DNA of 64,000 nucleotides from Site-B1 sp963722665 (lineage in GTDB: Bacteria > Bacteroidota > Bacteroidia > Flavobacteriales > Flavobacteriaceae). This document shows, one piece after another, positions 1-8,626 of this stretch. Under the pieces are notes generated by a model. It was not told the DNA's origin, searched no databases, and saw nothing but the letters and a program-made list of their open reading frames with translations. The stretch spans positions 1-64,000 of the forward strand of contig CAVRNW010000037.1 in NCBI GenBank assembly GCA_963722665.1. The letters are read 5' to 3'. Within the stretch, counting starts at the first letter, position 1. Each line of letters starts with the position of its first letter. The position numbers and the translations under genes are program-made.

Positions 1-897
1 GAAGATAACAGGAACAATTTTACTTTTGCTAACGATGATGCATATTTTAACAACACCTGTGATAGTATTTCAGGCAATGTACTGGATAACGATTCAGATC
101 CTGAGGGAGATATGCAGACAGTTAATACTACTCCGGTTGATGATGTAGATAACGGAACACTTGTATTGAATGCAGATGGCAGCTTCAGTTATGTGCCAAA
201 TGACGGCTTCACAGGAACAGATAGTTTTGTATACAACGTATGTGATGATGGCACGCCACAGGCATGTGATCAGGCAACGGTTTATATATCTGTAGCTCAA
301 TCTGGGTTGCCAGAAGTAGTTCAAGGAGCCAGTTTATGTGCTGCTGATGAAACAGAATCACAGATATTTAATTTATTTAACTTATTTGTGGGTAACGACT
401 ATGATAATTCAGGGACATGGCAAGTTGTTTCAGGAGATGCAACTCTCATTAACAATAATGAATTTGACCCGACATCAGTTGAATTAATTGGTGAAAATGC
501 TTCGGTTGAAATAACCTTTAGCTACACCTTGCCTAATTCATCTTGTAGTGTTGAGGCTACTTTAGAAGTACATAACAGATGTGCAGTTCTGGCTTGTGGA
601 GATGAAGATCTGGTAATTTCAAAAGTAGTAACGCCAAATGGAGATTTCTATAATGAATATTTTGAAGTGTTAGGAATAGAGGATTGTAACTACATCATTG
701 ATCTTAAGATCATTAACAGATGGGGTGCTATAGTCTTTGAATCTAATGATTATCAAAATAATTGGAATGGATTCGTACTTAATGGTTCGTTAGGATCAGC
801 TAACCAGGTGCCAAGTGGAACCTATTATTATATAGTTTCCTTAAAAAATAGTGGACTTAAACCAAAAAGTGGACCAGTTTATATTGGAACAAAATAA
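1..897 (+). CDS. Type B T9SS-sorted surface protein (gliding-motility-associated C-terminal domain), 3' part
   Basis: The reading frame is open from base 1, so the gene starts outside the window and only the last 298 residues are visible. Residues ~20-95 form a cadherin/Big_9-like Ig repeat (GNVLDNDSDPEGD, then GSFSYVPNDGFTGTDSFVY). The last ~85 residues are a type B T9SS sorting domain (CHU_C/TIGR04131-like): VVTPNGDFYNEYFEV, then KIINRWGAIVFE, then PSGTYYYIVSL. Proteins with this domain are exported by the T9SS to the cell surface or medium, often as large adhesins. A PorP/SprF gene follows after 11 bases, the arrangement known for F. johnsoniae sprB-sprF. Substrate and full length are unknown. 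Confidence 0.9.
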   Translation, partial: EDNRNNFTFANDDAYFNNTCDSISGNVLDNDSDPEGDMQTVNTTPVDDVDNGTLVLNADGSFSYVPNDGFTGTDSFVYNVCDDGTPQACDQATVYISVAQSGLPEVVQGASLCAADETESQIFNLFNLFVGNDYDNSGTWQVVSGDATLINNNEFDPTSVELIGENASVEITFSYTLPNSSCSVEATLEVHNRCAVLACGDEDLVISKVVTPNGDFYNEYFEVLGIEDCNYIIDLKIINRWGAIVFESNDYQNNWNGFVLNGSLGSANQVPSGTYYYIVSLKNSGLKPKSGPVYIGTK

Positions 898-908
898 AAG
901 ATTAACCT

Positions 909-1850
909 ATGAAAATTATTAAAAATAAAATAGTAATAATAGTGATTTTATTGATGAGTTCAATAGGAATTGCTCAGCAGATGCCACAGTTTACACAGTA
1001 TATGTTCAACACAATTTCTGTGAATCCAGCATATGCCGGTAGTAGAGAAACTTTAAGTGTAGTAGGACTGCACAGAAGTCAGTGGACTGAAATACAAGGA
1101 GGTCCAACAACTCAGACCTTATCTGTTCATTCTCCATTGAGAAATGAAAAGATTGGGTTAGGACTTTCTGTGATCAATGACAGACCCGGTTATGAAAACT
1201 TTATTTATGCTTATGCGGACTTTTCGTATACGATTAACACAAGTGAATCAACCAAACTTTCATTTGGTTTAAAAGGAGGATTTACACATTACAATCTGGA
1301 TGATGCATTTTTGAATGATCCGGAAGTTGTTGGCGATCCGTTTTTTGGCAATTATGCAGACGAATGGAATCCAAATGTTGGAGTAGGTCTTATGTTACAT
1401 TCCAACAGATGGTATTTAGGATTATCTGCTCCAAGGATCTTAAACACGGATTATAACTTAACACAGGAAACAGCATCTCTAGAATATATTGCATTAGAAC
1501 GTATTAGTTATTATTTTACAGGTGGCTATGTGTTCGATCTTAGTGACTCTACCAAACTTAAACCGTCATTTTTGGTCAAGGCAACAAATGGTGCTCCAAT
1601 ATCAGTAGATTTGAATGCCAATTTGTTATTCTTTGAAAAATTATGGGTAGGAGGGACCTACAGATATAATGAAAATACAGCTTCTATTGGTGCTCTTGCA
1701 GATTTTCAAATCTCAAAACAGCTTAGAATTGGATATGCGTATGATCATTTTGTATCCAGTATTCGGCCTTATTTAGGTGGAACCCACGAAGTCTTACTTA
1801 TTTTTGAAGTGCCAAACGACAGACGTATTAAATCACCTAGATATTTTTAA
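909..1850 (+). CDS. PorP/SprF family T9SS-associated outer-membrane protein
   Basis: 313 residues with a signal peptide ending near IGIAQ, followed by the family start QMPQFTQYMFNTISVNPAYAG. The rest is a repetitive beta-rich pattern expected of an outer-membrane barrel, ending RIKSPRYF. SprF of F. johnsoniae is needed to deliver the adhesin SprB to the surface, and paralogues usually sit next to the type B substrate they serve. Here the gene lies between a type B substrate and an OmpA/PD40 protein. A second PorP/SprF at 43903 has the same neighbours. The specific partner is inferred from position. Confidence 0.93.
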   Translation: MKIIKNKIVIIVILLMSSIGIAQQMPQFTQYMFNTISVNPAYAGSRETLSVVGLHRSQWTEIQGGPTTQTLSVHSPLRNEKIGLGLSVINDRPGYENFIYAYADFSYTINTSESTKLSFGLKGGFTHYNLDDAFLNDPEVVGDPFFGNYADEWNPNVGVGLMLHSNRWYLGLSAPRILNTDYNLTQETASLEYIALERISYYFTGGYVFDLSDSTKLKPSFLVKATNGAPISVDLNANLLFFEKLWVGGTYRYNENTASIGALADFQISKQLRIGYAYDHFVSSIRPYLGGTHEVLLIFEVPNDRRIKSPRYF

Positions 1851-1854
1851 TCTG

Positions 1855-3816
1855 ATGAATATGAAAAATATAACAGTTTTAATTTTAGTTACTTTTTTAA
1901 GCATGTCAATCTATGCTCAAAAAACAGCAGAAGCAGATAAGTTATTTAAGAACTTTGCCTATTTGGAAGCAGCTGAATTATATAAGGAAGCCTTAGTAAA
2001 AAAAGACAGTTCTGCGTATATTTTAACAAGGATAGGCGATTGCTACTATAAGAATTCAGATTCTCAACAAGCGTCTTTCTGGTATGGGAAAGCTGTAAAT
2101 AAATATCAGGATATCGGATCTGACTTTGTATTCAAATACATCCAATCATTAAGAAGCATGGGCAATAGTGAAGATGCCGATAAATGGCTGGTGCGATTAA
2201 AAAGCATAAGGCCGGAAGACAGTCTGGTTATAAACATGAATTTCGTTAATGTAGAAAATGTAACCGATTCTGATCCAAACTTAAAAGTTGTCAATTTAAA
2301 TTCCAATACACCTTTTACAGATTTTGGAGGTTTTAATAGTGATGATAGTTTTTACTTTTCATCATCTACAACCAATGATCTTCTTTTCGATAAACTTAAA
2401 AACAGATTATATCTATGGAATGAAGAGCCATTCTTAAAGATATATCAGTCAAAAATAAGCCGAACCAATGACTCTGTTCAGGTAAACGAAATACAACCTA
2501 TTTCATCTGATTCTATCCGATCTTATACTAATCACGAAGGCGCTTTGGTTATCACAAGAGATGGTCAAACTATTTATTTTACAGGTAATAATGTAAAAGA
2601 TAATGATCGTACTGCATATGGTAAGGGAGGAACTTCCAATCTTAAAATTTACAGAACAAAATTATTAAACGGTAAATGGGGTGGAATTGAAGATCTTTCA
2701 ATAAATGGCAAAAATTTCTCGACTGGTCATCCGGCTTTAAGTGTGGATGAAAAAACCTTGTATTTTGTTTCTGACAGACCTGGAGGATATGGGAAAACCG
2801 ATCTATATATGGTTAAATTAAATTCAGATGGTTCTTTTGGTCCGTTAAGTAATCTAGGTCATAGAATTAATACAGCAGGAAGAGAAATGTTCCCTTTTGT
2901 AGCTCAGGACTCCACACTGTATTTTTCTTCAGATGGTTATATAAACAATAACCTTGGATTATTAGATATTTATAAATCTGATATTCTTAAAAAAGAAATT
3001 TCAGAAGAAGTTAAGATAAAAAATATAGGTGAACCATTTAACAGCGGTTATGATGACTTTGCATTCTTTATTGATACTAATCGAGACTTGGGTTATTTTT
3101 CATCAAACAGACCGGGAGGTAAGGGAAAAGACGATATTTATGCGTTCACCTCGAAAGAATGCAAACAAAGAGTTATGGGCAAAACATATGATCAGTTGAC
3201 AAAAGTTATACTGCCTGAAGTTCTGGTTAAACTAATAGACCAATCAGGAAAAGTCTTAGATTCAACTATTTCCGACAGGGATGGTATGTATATTTTTAAA
3301 GATGTAGAATGCGAAACAACATACACTATAACTGGAAGTAAAGCAAAACACGATCCTGAGACAAAGACGATAATGACAACCAACATACCTGATGAAGATG
3401 TTAGAGTGGATCTTTATTTAATTCCGTTTGAAATCAAGATCAGGCCGATCTACTTTGATTATGACAAGTCATTTATAAGACCAGATGCTGCCAGTGAATT
3501 GAACCGAGTAGTTGCGATTATGAACGATTATCCTATAATGATCATTAAAATTGAATCACATACAGATAGTCGTGGCAGAGATGCCTATAATATGGCACTA
3601 TCTGACAGAAGAGCTAAGTCTACAAGAGATTATATTATTTCACAGGGAATTAACTCTGACAGAATTCAAAGTGCTATTGGGTATGGAGAATCGCAATTGG
3701 TTAACAGATGCACAAATGAGTTCAGAAAAATATGTTCAGAGGCAGAGCATCAGAAAAATAGACGTTCCAGATTTATTATTGTGAATCGGGCAGAATTCAA
3801 TGTAACGGATGAATAA
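1855..3816 (+). CDS. OmpA family protein with TPR and PD40 repeats (PorE-like)
   Basis: About 653 residues. Order: signal peptide ending SMSIYAQ; TPR-like region (~20-130, with a LYKEAL repeat); WD40-like PD40 beta-propeller repeats (~160-430, e.g. LYFVSDRPGGYGKTDLYMVK and GYFSSNRPGGKGKDDIYAF); a carboxypeptidase-regulatory-like beta sandwich (~440-525); a C-terminal OmpA peptidoglycan-binding domain (FDYDKSFIRPDAASEL, ESHTDSRG, LSDRRA). Probably anchors the T9SS or adhesin apparatus to the cell wall. The start is one of two close ATGs (1855 or 1861); the open frame extends to 1777 inside porP, but that start would bury the signal peptide. Four bases separate it from the upstream stop, so it is co-transcribed. 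Confidence 0.9.
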   Translation: MNMKNITVLILVTFLSMSIYAQKTAEADKLFKNFAYLEAAELYKEALVKKDSSAYILTRIGDCYYKNSDSQQASFWYGKAVNKYQDIGSDFVFKYIQSLRSMGNSEDADKWLVRLKSIRPEDSLVINMNFVNVENVTDSDPNLKVVNLNSNTPFTDFGGFNSDDSFYFSSSTTNDLLFDKLKNRLYLWNEEPFLKIYQSKISRTNDSVQVNEIQPISSDSIRSYTNHEGALVITRDGQTIYFTGNNVKDNDRTAYGKGGTSNLKIYRTKLLNGKWGGIEDLSINGKNFSTGHPALSVDEKTLYFVSDRPGGYGKTDLYMVKLNSDGSFGPLSNLGHRINTAGREMFPFVAQDSTLYFSSDGYINNNLGLLDIYKSDILKKEISEEVKIKNIGEPFNSGYDDFAFFIDTNRDLGYFSSNRPGGKGKDDIYAFTSKECKQRVMGKTYDQLTKVILPEVLVKLIDQSGKVLDSTISDRDGMYIFKDVECETTYTITGSKAKHDPETKTIMTTNIPDEDVRVDLYLIPFEIKIRPIYFDYDKSFIRPDAASELNRVVAIMNDYPIMIIKIESHTDSRGRDAYNMALSDRRAKSTRDYIISQGINSDRIQSAIGYGESQLVNRCTNEFRKICSEAEHQKNRRSRFIIVNRAEFNVTDE

Positions 3817-3819
3817 TAA

Positions 3820-3847
3820 AAAAACGACTCCAAATGGAGTCGTTTTT
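3820..3847. terminator. Bidirectional intrinsic terminator
   Basis: Perfect stem CGACTCC/GGAGTCG with loop AAAT, flanked by A5 and T5. It sits four bases after the OmpA stop and serves the convergent CAP gene on the other strand as well. Confidence 0.92.
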
Positions 3848-3871
3848 AATTTGAGAGAATTTTGGGGATTA

Positions 3872-4369
3872 CTATTTTTTTACAAAAATGTTGGTGAAAA
3901 ACCAGACTCCTTCTTCATTTTGTTCCGCAGATATATCAAAATCAGTATAGTCACCTTCTATCGTTTCCCGATGGCTATCGCTGTTTATCCAGGCGTTCAC
4001 CACAGATTCAGCATAGGAGTATCCATAAGCTACATTTTCAGACACAGAGAGAGCTCCTGCTTTTGATTCAAGGTAAGCCTTTCGTGTGTAAAAATTATCA
4101 TGTGAAATGTTGTCCTGATCGATCATATAGTCGGTATGTGAGTATGCCTGGGATTTAACGATATCCATTGTTAATAAACTACACAAACCTTTGGATATTC
4201 TATATTCATTAATAAGCTCCAGGATCTCTATTTCAATAGATTTAGCTTCAGGAACAACTAATTCTTCCGATAATGAAGTGGTCAAATCATCTTCAATGAG
4301 GTCTGGGGAACATGAAAACGCGAATATTGCAAAACATGCAACAGATATCACTTTAGTAGGTAAAGTCAT
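3872..4369 (-). CDS. CAP (SCP/PR-1/YkwD-like) domain lipoprotein
   Basis: 165 residues. An N-terminal lipoprotein signal (IFAFSC) places it in the envelope. Residues ~45-165 are a CAP domain: ILELINEYRISKGL helix, HTDYMIDQDNISHDNF, SENVAYGYS, AWINSDSHR, and a C-terminal strand WFFTNIFVKK. Bacterial YkwD-like CAP proteins have no single known role. Monocistronic; transcribed toward the shared terminator at 3820-3847. A 15-mer also found upstream of the adhesin at 40264 lies about 70-90 bases upstream of the start. Confidence 0.88.
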   Translation of the reverse strand: MTLPTKVISVACFAIFAFSCSPDLIEDDLTTSLSEELVVPEAKSIEIEILELINEYRISKGLCSLLTMDIVKSQAYSHTDYMIDQDNISHDNFYTRKAYLESKAGALSVSENVAYGYSYAESVVNAWINSDSHRETIEGDYTDFDISAEQNEEGVWFFTNIFVKK

Positions 4370-4427
4370 AACATGGTTATTTAGATTTGGGATACCTAAA
4401 TTAGATCAGACCTCTAAGAAAAAAAAG

Positions 4428-4458
4428 AAAAATGGATATTTTTCGATGAAATACACAC
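4428..4458. promoter_or_regulatory. Putative regulatory element shared with 40120-40150
   Basis: Contains the 15-mer TTTCGATGAAATACA at 4441-4455, identical to 40132-40146. Flanking bases (AAATGGATAT versus AAATGAAAATAT) are also similar. The core TTTC-GAT-GAAA is an inverted repeat. It lies in the 249-base gap upstream of the CAP lipoprotein gene. A transcription-factor site is inferred; no regulator is identified. Confidence 0.4.
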
Positions 4459-4618
4459 CGATTGTCGGATTATTCTGCTAATAATCGATGAACGGTAAAT
4501 TTAGGTATTAAACCCAGGTTTTCTTGACCAATGAATCTTTGATTTATCTGAGTATGAGTATTTCAGAATTACTATAGTATTAAAATGTACAAAACATAAA
4601 CATCCTGCTAAAAATTAA

Positions 4619-5560
4619 TTACCATGGAAGTTTATGTTGCTTCACTTCATTCCGATAGAATTTCTCCAACTTTTCAACAAGGTTTTTTGAAATGGGATTG
4701 TTTACACTATTCACATTACTTGTTAACTGGGCTATATTTGCATTGCCCGGGATAACTGTAGAGACCGCATCATATGACAGGCAAAACGAAATTGCTTTTT
4801 GAGCCAGGTCATTATTTGTATTAACAATTTCCTTTACTCTATTGACCAATAGGGCTCTGGTTTGAATATCTTTTCTTGACCAACGGCTTCTTATATCATT
4901 AAATACGCTTTCAGCATTGTACTTACCTGAAAGCCATCCTGAATCGAGAGGGATCTTAACGATAATACCAACCTCTTTTTCTATTGCCATGTCAAATGCT
5001 CGAGAAGCGTCCTGATGCAGGATATTGAAAAAAGCTTCAATCACTTTAGCATTGGTAGTATTCATAAAGAGTTTCATCTCTTCGTAAGTATCTAAAGATG
5101 CACCATAAGCTTTTATTTTACCCACTTCTATCAATCGTTCCAGGATCTCGTAGTGGTCGTTTTTATTTCCATCGAGATATTCGACAGGTGGATTATGAAT
5201 TATAAGCGAATCAACATAATCAACTTGCAATCTTTTAAGACTGCCTTCCAAAGATTCCTGAATATAATCTGATTTAAAATTAGTAATGCCCGAATCCGTA
5301 TGTCCAAATTTAGTATTGATCACAATTTTGCTTCTGTCAACACCTTTTAGCGCTTTGCCAAGCCGGGTTTCGCCCGAACCATAGCCATAATTTGGAGCTG
5401 TATCAAAAAAATTGACTCCAAATTCTATTGATTTATGAACTATTTCAATAGCTTCTTTTTCTGACATACTTTTCCACCCTGAATTATTTCCAAGTTGCCA
5501 TGCACCAAGCCCTATTTGAGATACTAAGGGTGCATCCTTAATGTAATTATTATATTTCAT
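4619..5560 (-). CDS. Aldo/keto reductase family oxidoreductase
   Basis: 313 residues covering the whole TIM-barrel domain. The catalytic tetrad is visible: Asp and Tyr in NFFDTAPNYGYG, Lys in VINTKFGH, His in DSLIIHNPP. The C-terminal cofactor-binding segment includes AVSTVIPGNANIAQL. The family uses NAD(P)H to reduce carbonyls or runs in reverse; the substrate cannot be read from sequence. The closest subfamily appears to be the L-fucose/galactose dehydrogenase-like or YhdN-like group. It stands alone between the CAP gene and the MscS channel. Confidence 0.92.
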   Translation of the reverse strand: MKYNNYIKDAPLVSQIGLGAWQLGNNSGWKSMSEKEAIEIVHKSIEFGVNFFDTAPNYGYGSGETRLGKALKGVDRSKIVINTKFGHTDSGITNFKSDYIQESLEGSLKRLQVDYVDSLIIHNPPVEYLDGNKNDHYEILERLIEVGKIKAYGASLDTYEEMKLFMNTTNAKVIEAFFNILHQDASRAFDMAIEKEVGIIVKIPLDSGWLSGKYNAESVFNDIRSRWSRKDIQTRALLVNRVKEIVNTNNDLAQKAISFCLSYDAVSTVIPGNANIAQLTSNVNSVNNPISKNLVEKLEKFYRNEVKQHKLPW

Positions 5561-5640
5561 TTTGAAAGAGACAAATTATTAATTTGGTTACGTGGCTAAG
5601 CCTAGAAACACTATTTTATATTTGCGTTGTATGCATAGGT

Positions 5641-6519
5641 TTATTCGTCTTTTCTCGTAACAAACTTATTTTCTCGATACATTTTATGCTCAATCACCTG
5701 AGACGGCATTTCAATGTTGTTGTCATCAAGAATTTCTTTTATGTCGGTTATTGCTTTGCTTCGAATATTATGTCCGAGATAGCTATCGGGTAATTTTTTA
5801 TTTGCTAAAATATCAACCCAAAAAAGGACTTGGAGATCTGTCGTGAATTCTCCTAATTCAACGACAATTACATTAGGTCCAGGAGTTTTTAAAATTTGTT
5901 TGTTCTTCCCTAAATAATCAATAATTAGACTTCGAGTTTGATTTATGTTGCATTCAGGAGCAATACCAATCATAAAATTAACCCTTAAGTTACCGTCTTT
6001 TGTATAATTAATAAGTGTGTTTTTTATTATCGATGAATTAGGTATATAAATATCTTTTCCTTCGACATTTCTAAGATGCGTAACTCGTAGATCAAGGTCT
6101 TTAACATTTCCCTTATATCCTTCAACTTCAATTATATCTCCTATTTCAAAAGGTCGCTTTAGGGCTAAAATAATACCGGCCAAAAAATTCTCACCTATGT
6201 CTTTAAATGCAAATCCAAAAATGATTGCACTTATTCCAGCACCTGCAATTAAGCTACTTGCAATGCCTCCAAAGCCAACAATATTTAGCGCTATTATTAT
6301 CCCGAAAATATAGAAAGACCATTTTGTGGCTTCTGAAACGAAGTTAGAAATAATAGTGTCTTTCCATTTCTTCTGAATTCTTTTACCGATAATAGTAAAA
6401 AATAATTTTCCTAGGATAATGAAAATTATTATTACAAGTAATCCGGAAATTATATTCGGCAGCATTATACTTATGTCCGAATAAAAATCATTGAATATTT
6501 TACTAAAATCTATATTCAT
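5641..6519 (-). CDS. MscS family small-conductance mechanosensitive channel
   Basis: 292 residues. Three N-terminal membrane segments are followed by the pore helix and MscS beta domain: GAGISAIIFGFAFKDIGENF, LKRPFEIGDIIEVEGYKGNV, RNVEGKDIYIPNSSII. The C-terminal alpha/beta vestibule ends near residue 280. It releases osmolytes under hypo-osmotic shock in the inner membrane. A ~105-nt sequence upstream (6551-6655) recurs upstream of the next minus-strand gene. Confidence 0.95.
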   Translation of the reverse strand: MNIDFSKIFNDFYSDISIMLPNIISGLLVIIIFIILGKLFFTIIGKRIQKKWKDTIISNFVSEATKWSFYIFGIIIALNIVGFGGIASSLIAGAGISAIIFGFAFKDIGENFLAGIILALKRPFEIGDIIEVEGYKGNVKDLDLRVTHLRNVEGKDIYIPNSSIIKNTLINYTKDGNLRVNFMIGIAPECNINQTRSLIIDYLGKNKQILKTPGPNVIVVELGEFTTDLQVLFWVDILANKKLPDSYLGHNIRSKAITDIKEILDDNNIEMPSQVIEHKMYRENKFVTRKDE

Positions 6520-6550
6520 AAATTATCGTTTGTCAAATTGCGTAAAACTC

Positions 6551-6655
6551 AGGGCTAAACGTAGTTCTTTTTTTGGAATGAAAAGATAATAATTTCTTTA
6601 GCAATAATTTTTAATTATTTCCTGAATTTGTCCAAAATCTCTTAAATTATTTTAA
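6551..6655. repeat. ~105-nt repeat, copy A (upstream of mscS)
   Basis: Aligns without gaps to 8353-8457 (offset 1802) at roughly three quarters identity. It shares the exact 16-mer AATGAAAAGATAATAA, plus CAATAATTT, AATTTGT and ATCTCTTA. It lies about 30 bases upstream of the MscS start on the minus strand. On that strand the 16-mer reads TTATTATCTTTTCATT, which contains TATCTTTT, one base from the -7 consensus. Confidence 0.75.
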
Positions 6656-6757
6656 TCAACTAGCCTTTTAAGAATGCCGCATTATTTGTTAGAAGTATTG
6701 CCGTTATAAATCGAAAAGCAGGATCAAGTTAATTATAGAAAAAGTTATGGACTGGCA

Positions 6758-8302
6758 TTATTTGTTTTTATGTATTAATGAATAAATATCCGTTCTTCTG
6801 TCTTTTAAGTTCCTAACGCTTCCAAATTGGTTTAACTCCCTTAACATGGCAATATCAAGATCGGCTATTAAAATCATTTCTGTATTAGGAGTGGCTTCGG
6901 CTTTTATACCATTGGTTGGAAATGAAAAATCACAAGGTGTGAATACCATTGACTGTGCATATTGAATATCCATATTATGAACCTTTGGCAGATTACCAAC
7001 ACTGCCCGCAATTGCAACATAGCATTCATTTTCAATTGCTCTTGCCTGAGCACAATTCCTTACCCTTGAATAACCGTTTTGAGTATCAGTAAGAAATGGA
7101 ACAAATAGAATATCCATTCCTTCCATAGCGAGTAATCTGCTTAACTCGGGAAATTCTATGTCGTAACAAATCAATATTCCTATTTTTCCGCAGTCAGTAT
7201 CAAAGGTTTGAAGGCTATTGCCGCCTTGCAGGCCCCATACTTTAGCTTCATCAGGTGTAACATGAAGCTTTTCAAATCTATCTATTCCACCATCTCTTTT
7301 ACACAGATAGCCTACATTATAGAGGTTACCATTCAATATTTCGGGCATGCTGCCGGTAATAATGTTTATATTATATGTAATAGCAAGCTCCGAGAAGCGG
7401 TTTTTAATTTCTTCAGTATATTCCGCCAATTTTCTAATAGCATCCGATTCAGATAGATGATTATATTCCGCCATTAAAGGCGCATTGAAAAATTCCGGGA
7501 ATAGCGCAAAATCTGATCGATAGCCTGATACTGCATCAACAAAATATTCTGCTTGTTGCATTAGCTCATCAAAATTTTTATATAACCTCATTTGCCATTG
7601 AACCAATCCTAGTCTGATGACTGTTTTTTTTACAGAGGCTTTCTCAGTTGGTTTTTCATAGTAAATATTATCCCACTCAAGAAGCACTGCAAATTCTTCC
7701 GATTCTTTATCGCCTTCTAAATACCCCTTTAAGATTTTTGCAGGATGAAAATCGTTAGACATCTGAAAATTAAGAACAGGATCGTGAATTTCTTTTTTTC
7801 TTACTTTATCAATATACTCTTTAGGGGATATATCAATAGAATATTTGTGATAGTTAGGTATTCTTCCTCCAAAAACAATCCCCTTTAAGTTTAATTTTTC
7901 ACAAAGTTCTTTTCTGTAATCATATAATCGTCTTCCTAGTCGCAGACCTCTATATTTTGGTCTGATAAATACATCAATACCGTATAAAGTGTTTCCATTT
8001 GTATTATGCGTATTGAAACTGTAGTTTCCTGTGATTTCATTATATGTGTGTTTGCTATCAAACTTGGAATGATCTACTATAATTGACAGGGCACAACCTG
8101 CTAATTCATTATCTACTTTAATTCCAACTTGCCCTTCCGGAAATTTTTCAATCAATGTTTTAATATGATCTTCCTTCCAGTAAACCTCAGGCATATTGGA
8201 ATAGGCTTCAATCATTGCCTGTTTTATTTCATCATAATCTTCTAATTTTAAGAAAATAAGTTCAATATTATCTATTTCATGTATATCTTTTATTGTTTCC
8301 AT
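6758..8302 (-). CDS. Bifunctional GNAT acetyltransferase / carbon-nitrogen hydrolase fusion
   Basis: 514 residues. Residues ~12-215 are a GNAT fold with the acetyl-CoA loop RGLRLGRRLY. Residues ~228-510 are a nitrilase-superfamily domain with its triad: Glu in LFPEFFNAPL, Lys in RFEKLHVTPDEA, Cys in GILICYDIEFPELSR. This fused architecture is recurrent in bacteria. The hydrolase half resembles the amidase branch; substrates are unknown. An acetylation step coupled to amide hydrolysis is inference. Copy B of the ~105-nt repeat lies 51-155 bases upstream. Confidence 0.93.
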   Translation of the reverse strand: METIKDIHEIDNIELIFLKLEDYDEIKQAMIEAYSNMPEVYWKEDHIKTLIEKFPEGQVGIKVDNELAGCALSIIVDHSKFDSKHTYNEITGNYSFNTHNTNGNTLYGIDVFIRPKYRGLRLGRRLYDYRKELCEKLNLKGIVFGGRIPNYHKYSIDISPKEYIDKVRKKEIHDPVLNFQMSNDFHPAKILKGYLEGDKESEEFAVLLEWDNIYYEKPTEKASVKKTVIRLGLVQWQMRLYKNFDELMQQAEYFVDAVSGYRSDFALFPEFFNAPLMAEYNHLSESDAIRKLAEYTEEIKNRFSELAITYNINIITGSMPEILNGNLYNVGYLCKRDGGIDRFEKLHVTPDEAKVWGLQGGNSLQTFDTDCGKIGILICYDIEFPELSRLLAMEGMDILFVPFLTDTQNGYSRVRNCAQARAIENECYVAIAGSVGNLPKVHNMDIQYAQSMVFTPCDFSFPTNGIKAEATPNTEMILIADLDIAMLRELNQFGSVRNLKDRRTDIYSLIHKNK

Positions 8303-8626
8303 TATTTCATTATATGTTTATGCAATATATCTTTATTGTTTGTGTCTGATTTAGGGCCGAATATAGTACTTCTTTTAGAATGAAAAGATAATAAATTCGT
8401 TAACAATAATTTGAGAATATTTTCGCAATTTGTTTAGTATCTCTTAGTTTATTTTTTAAAGTAAAAGCACCGGTACTTATCCTGTCAATTGTTTTCGATA
8501 TACTTGAAAATAATTTGCTAAATTTCAGTATACGAGATGCCCCTCAGATCGCCAATACAAAGATGATTTTTAATTACTAGTTCAGGTTAGCAATGCAGTA
8601 TTACTATTGTCATGCATTCGTTATTA
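8303..8626. other. 324-base gap without a gene
   Basis: The left half holds repeat copy B (8353-8457). From 8458 to 8626 I see no convincing coding frame, hairpin or promoter. Short frames reaching in from 8587 are shadows of the propeller gene. Confidence 0.6.
8353..8457. repeat. ~105-nt repeat, copy B (upstream of GNAT-nitrilase gene)
   Basis: Ungapped counterpart of 6551-6655. Begins AGGGC at 8353 and carries AATGAAAAGATAATAA in the middle. Both copies have the same orientation relative to the gene that follows on the minus strand, so a duplicated promoter or leader is likely. Confidence 0.75.

Noticed and set aside
3809..4066. Plus-strand frame after the OmpA gene
   Set aside because: It runs through the terminator and antisense to the CAP gene.
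5584..5793. Small plus-strand frame
   Set aside because: Mostly antisense to the mscS 3' end. A TATATTTG box lies nearby on the plus strand, but the frame has no recognisable protein features.
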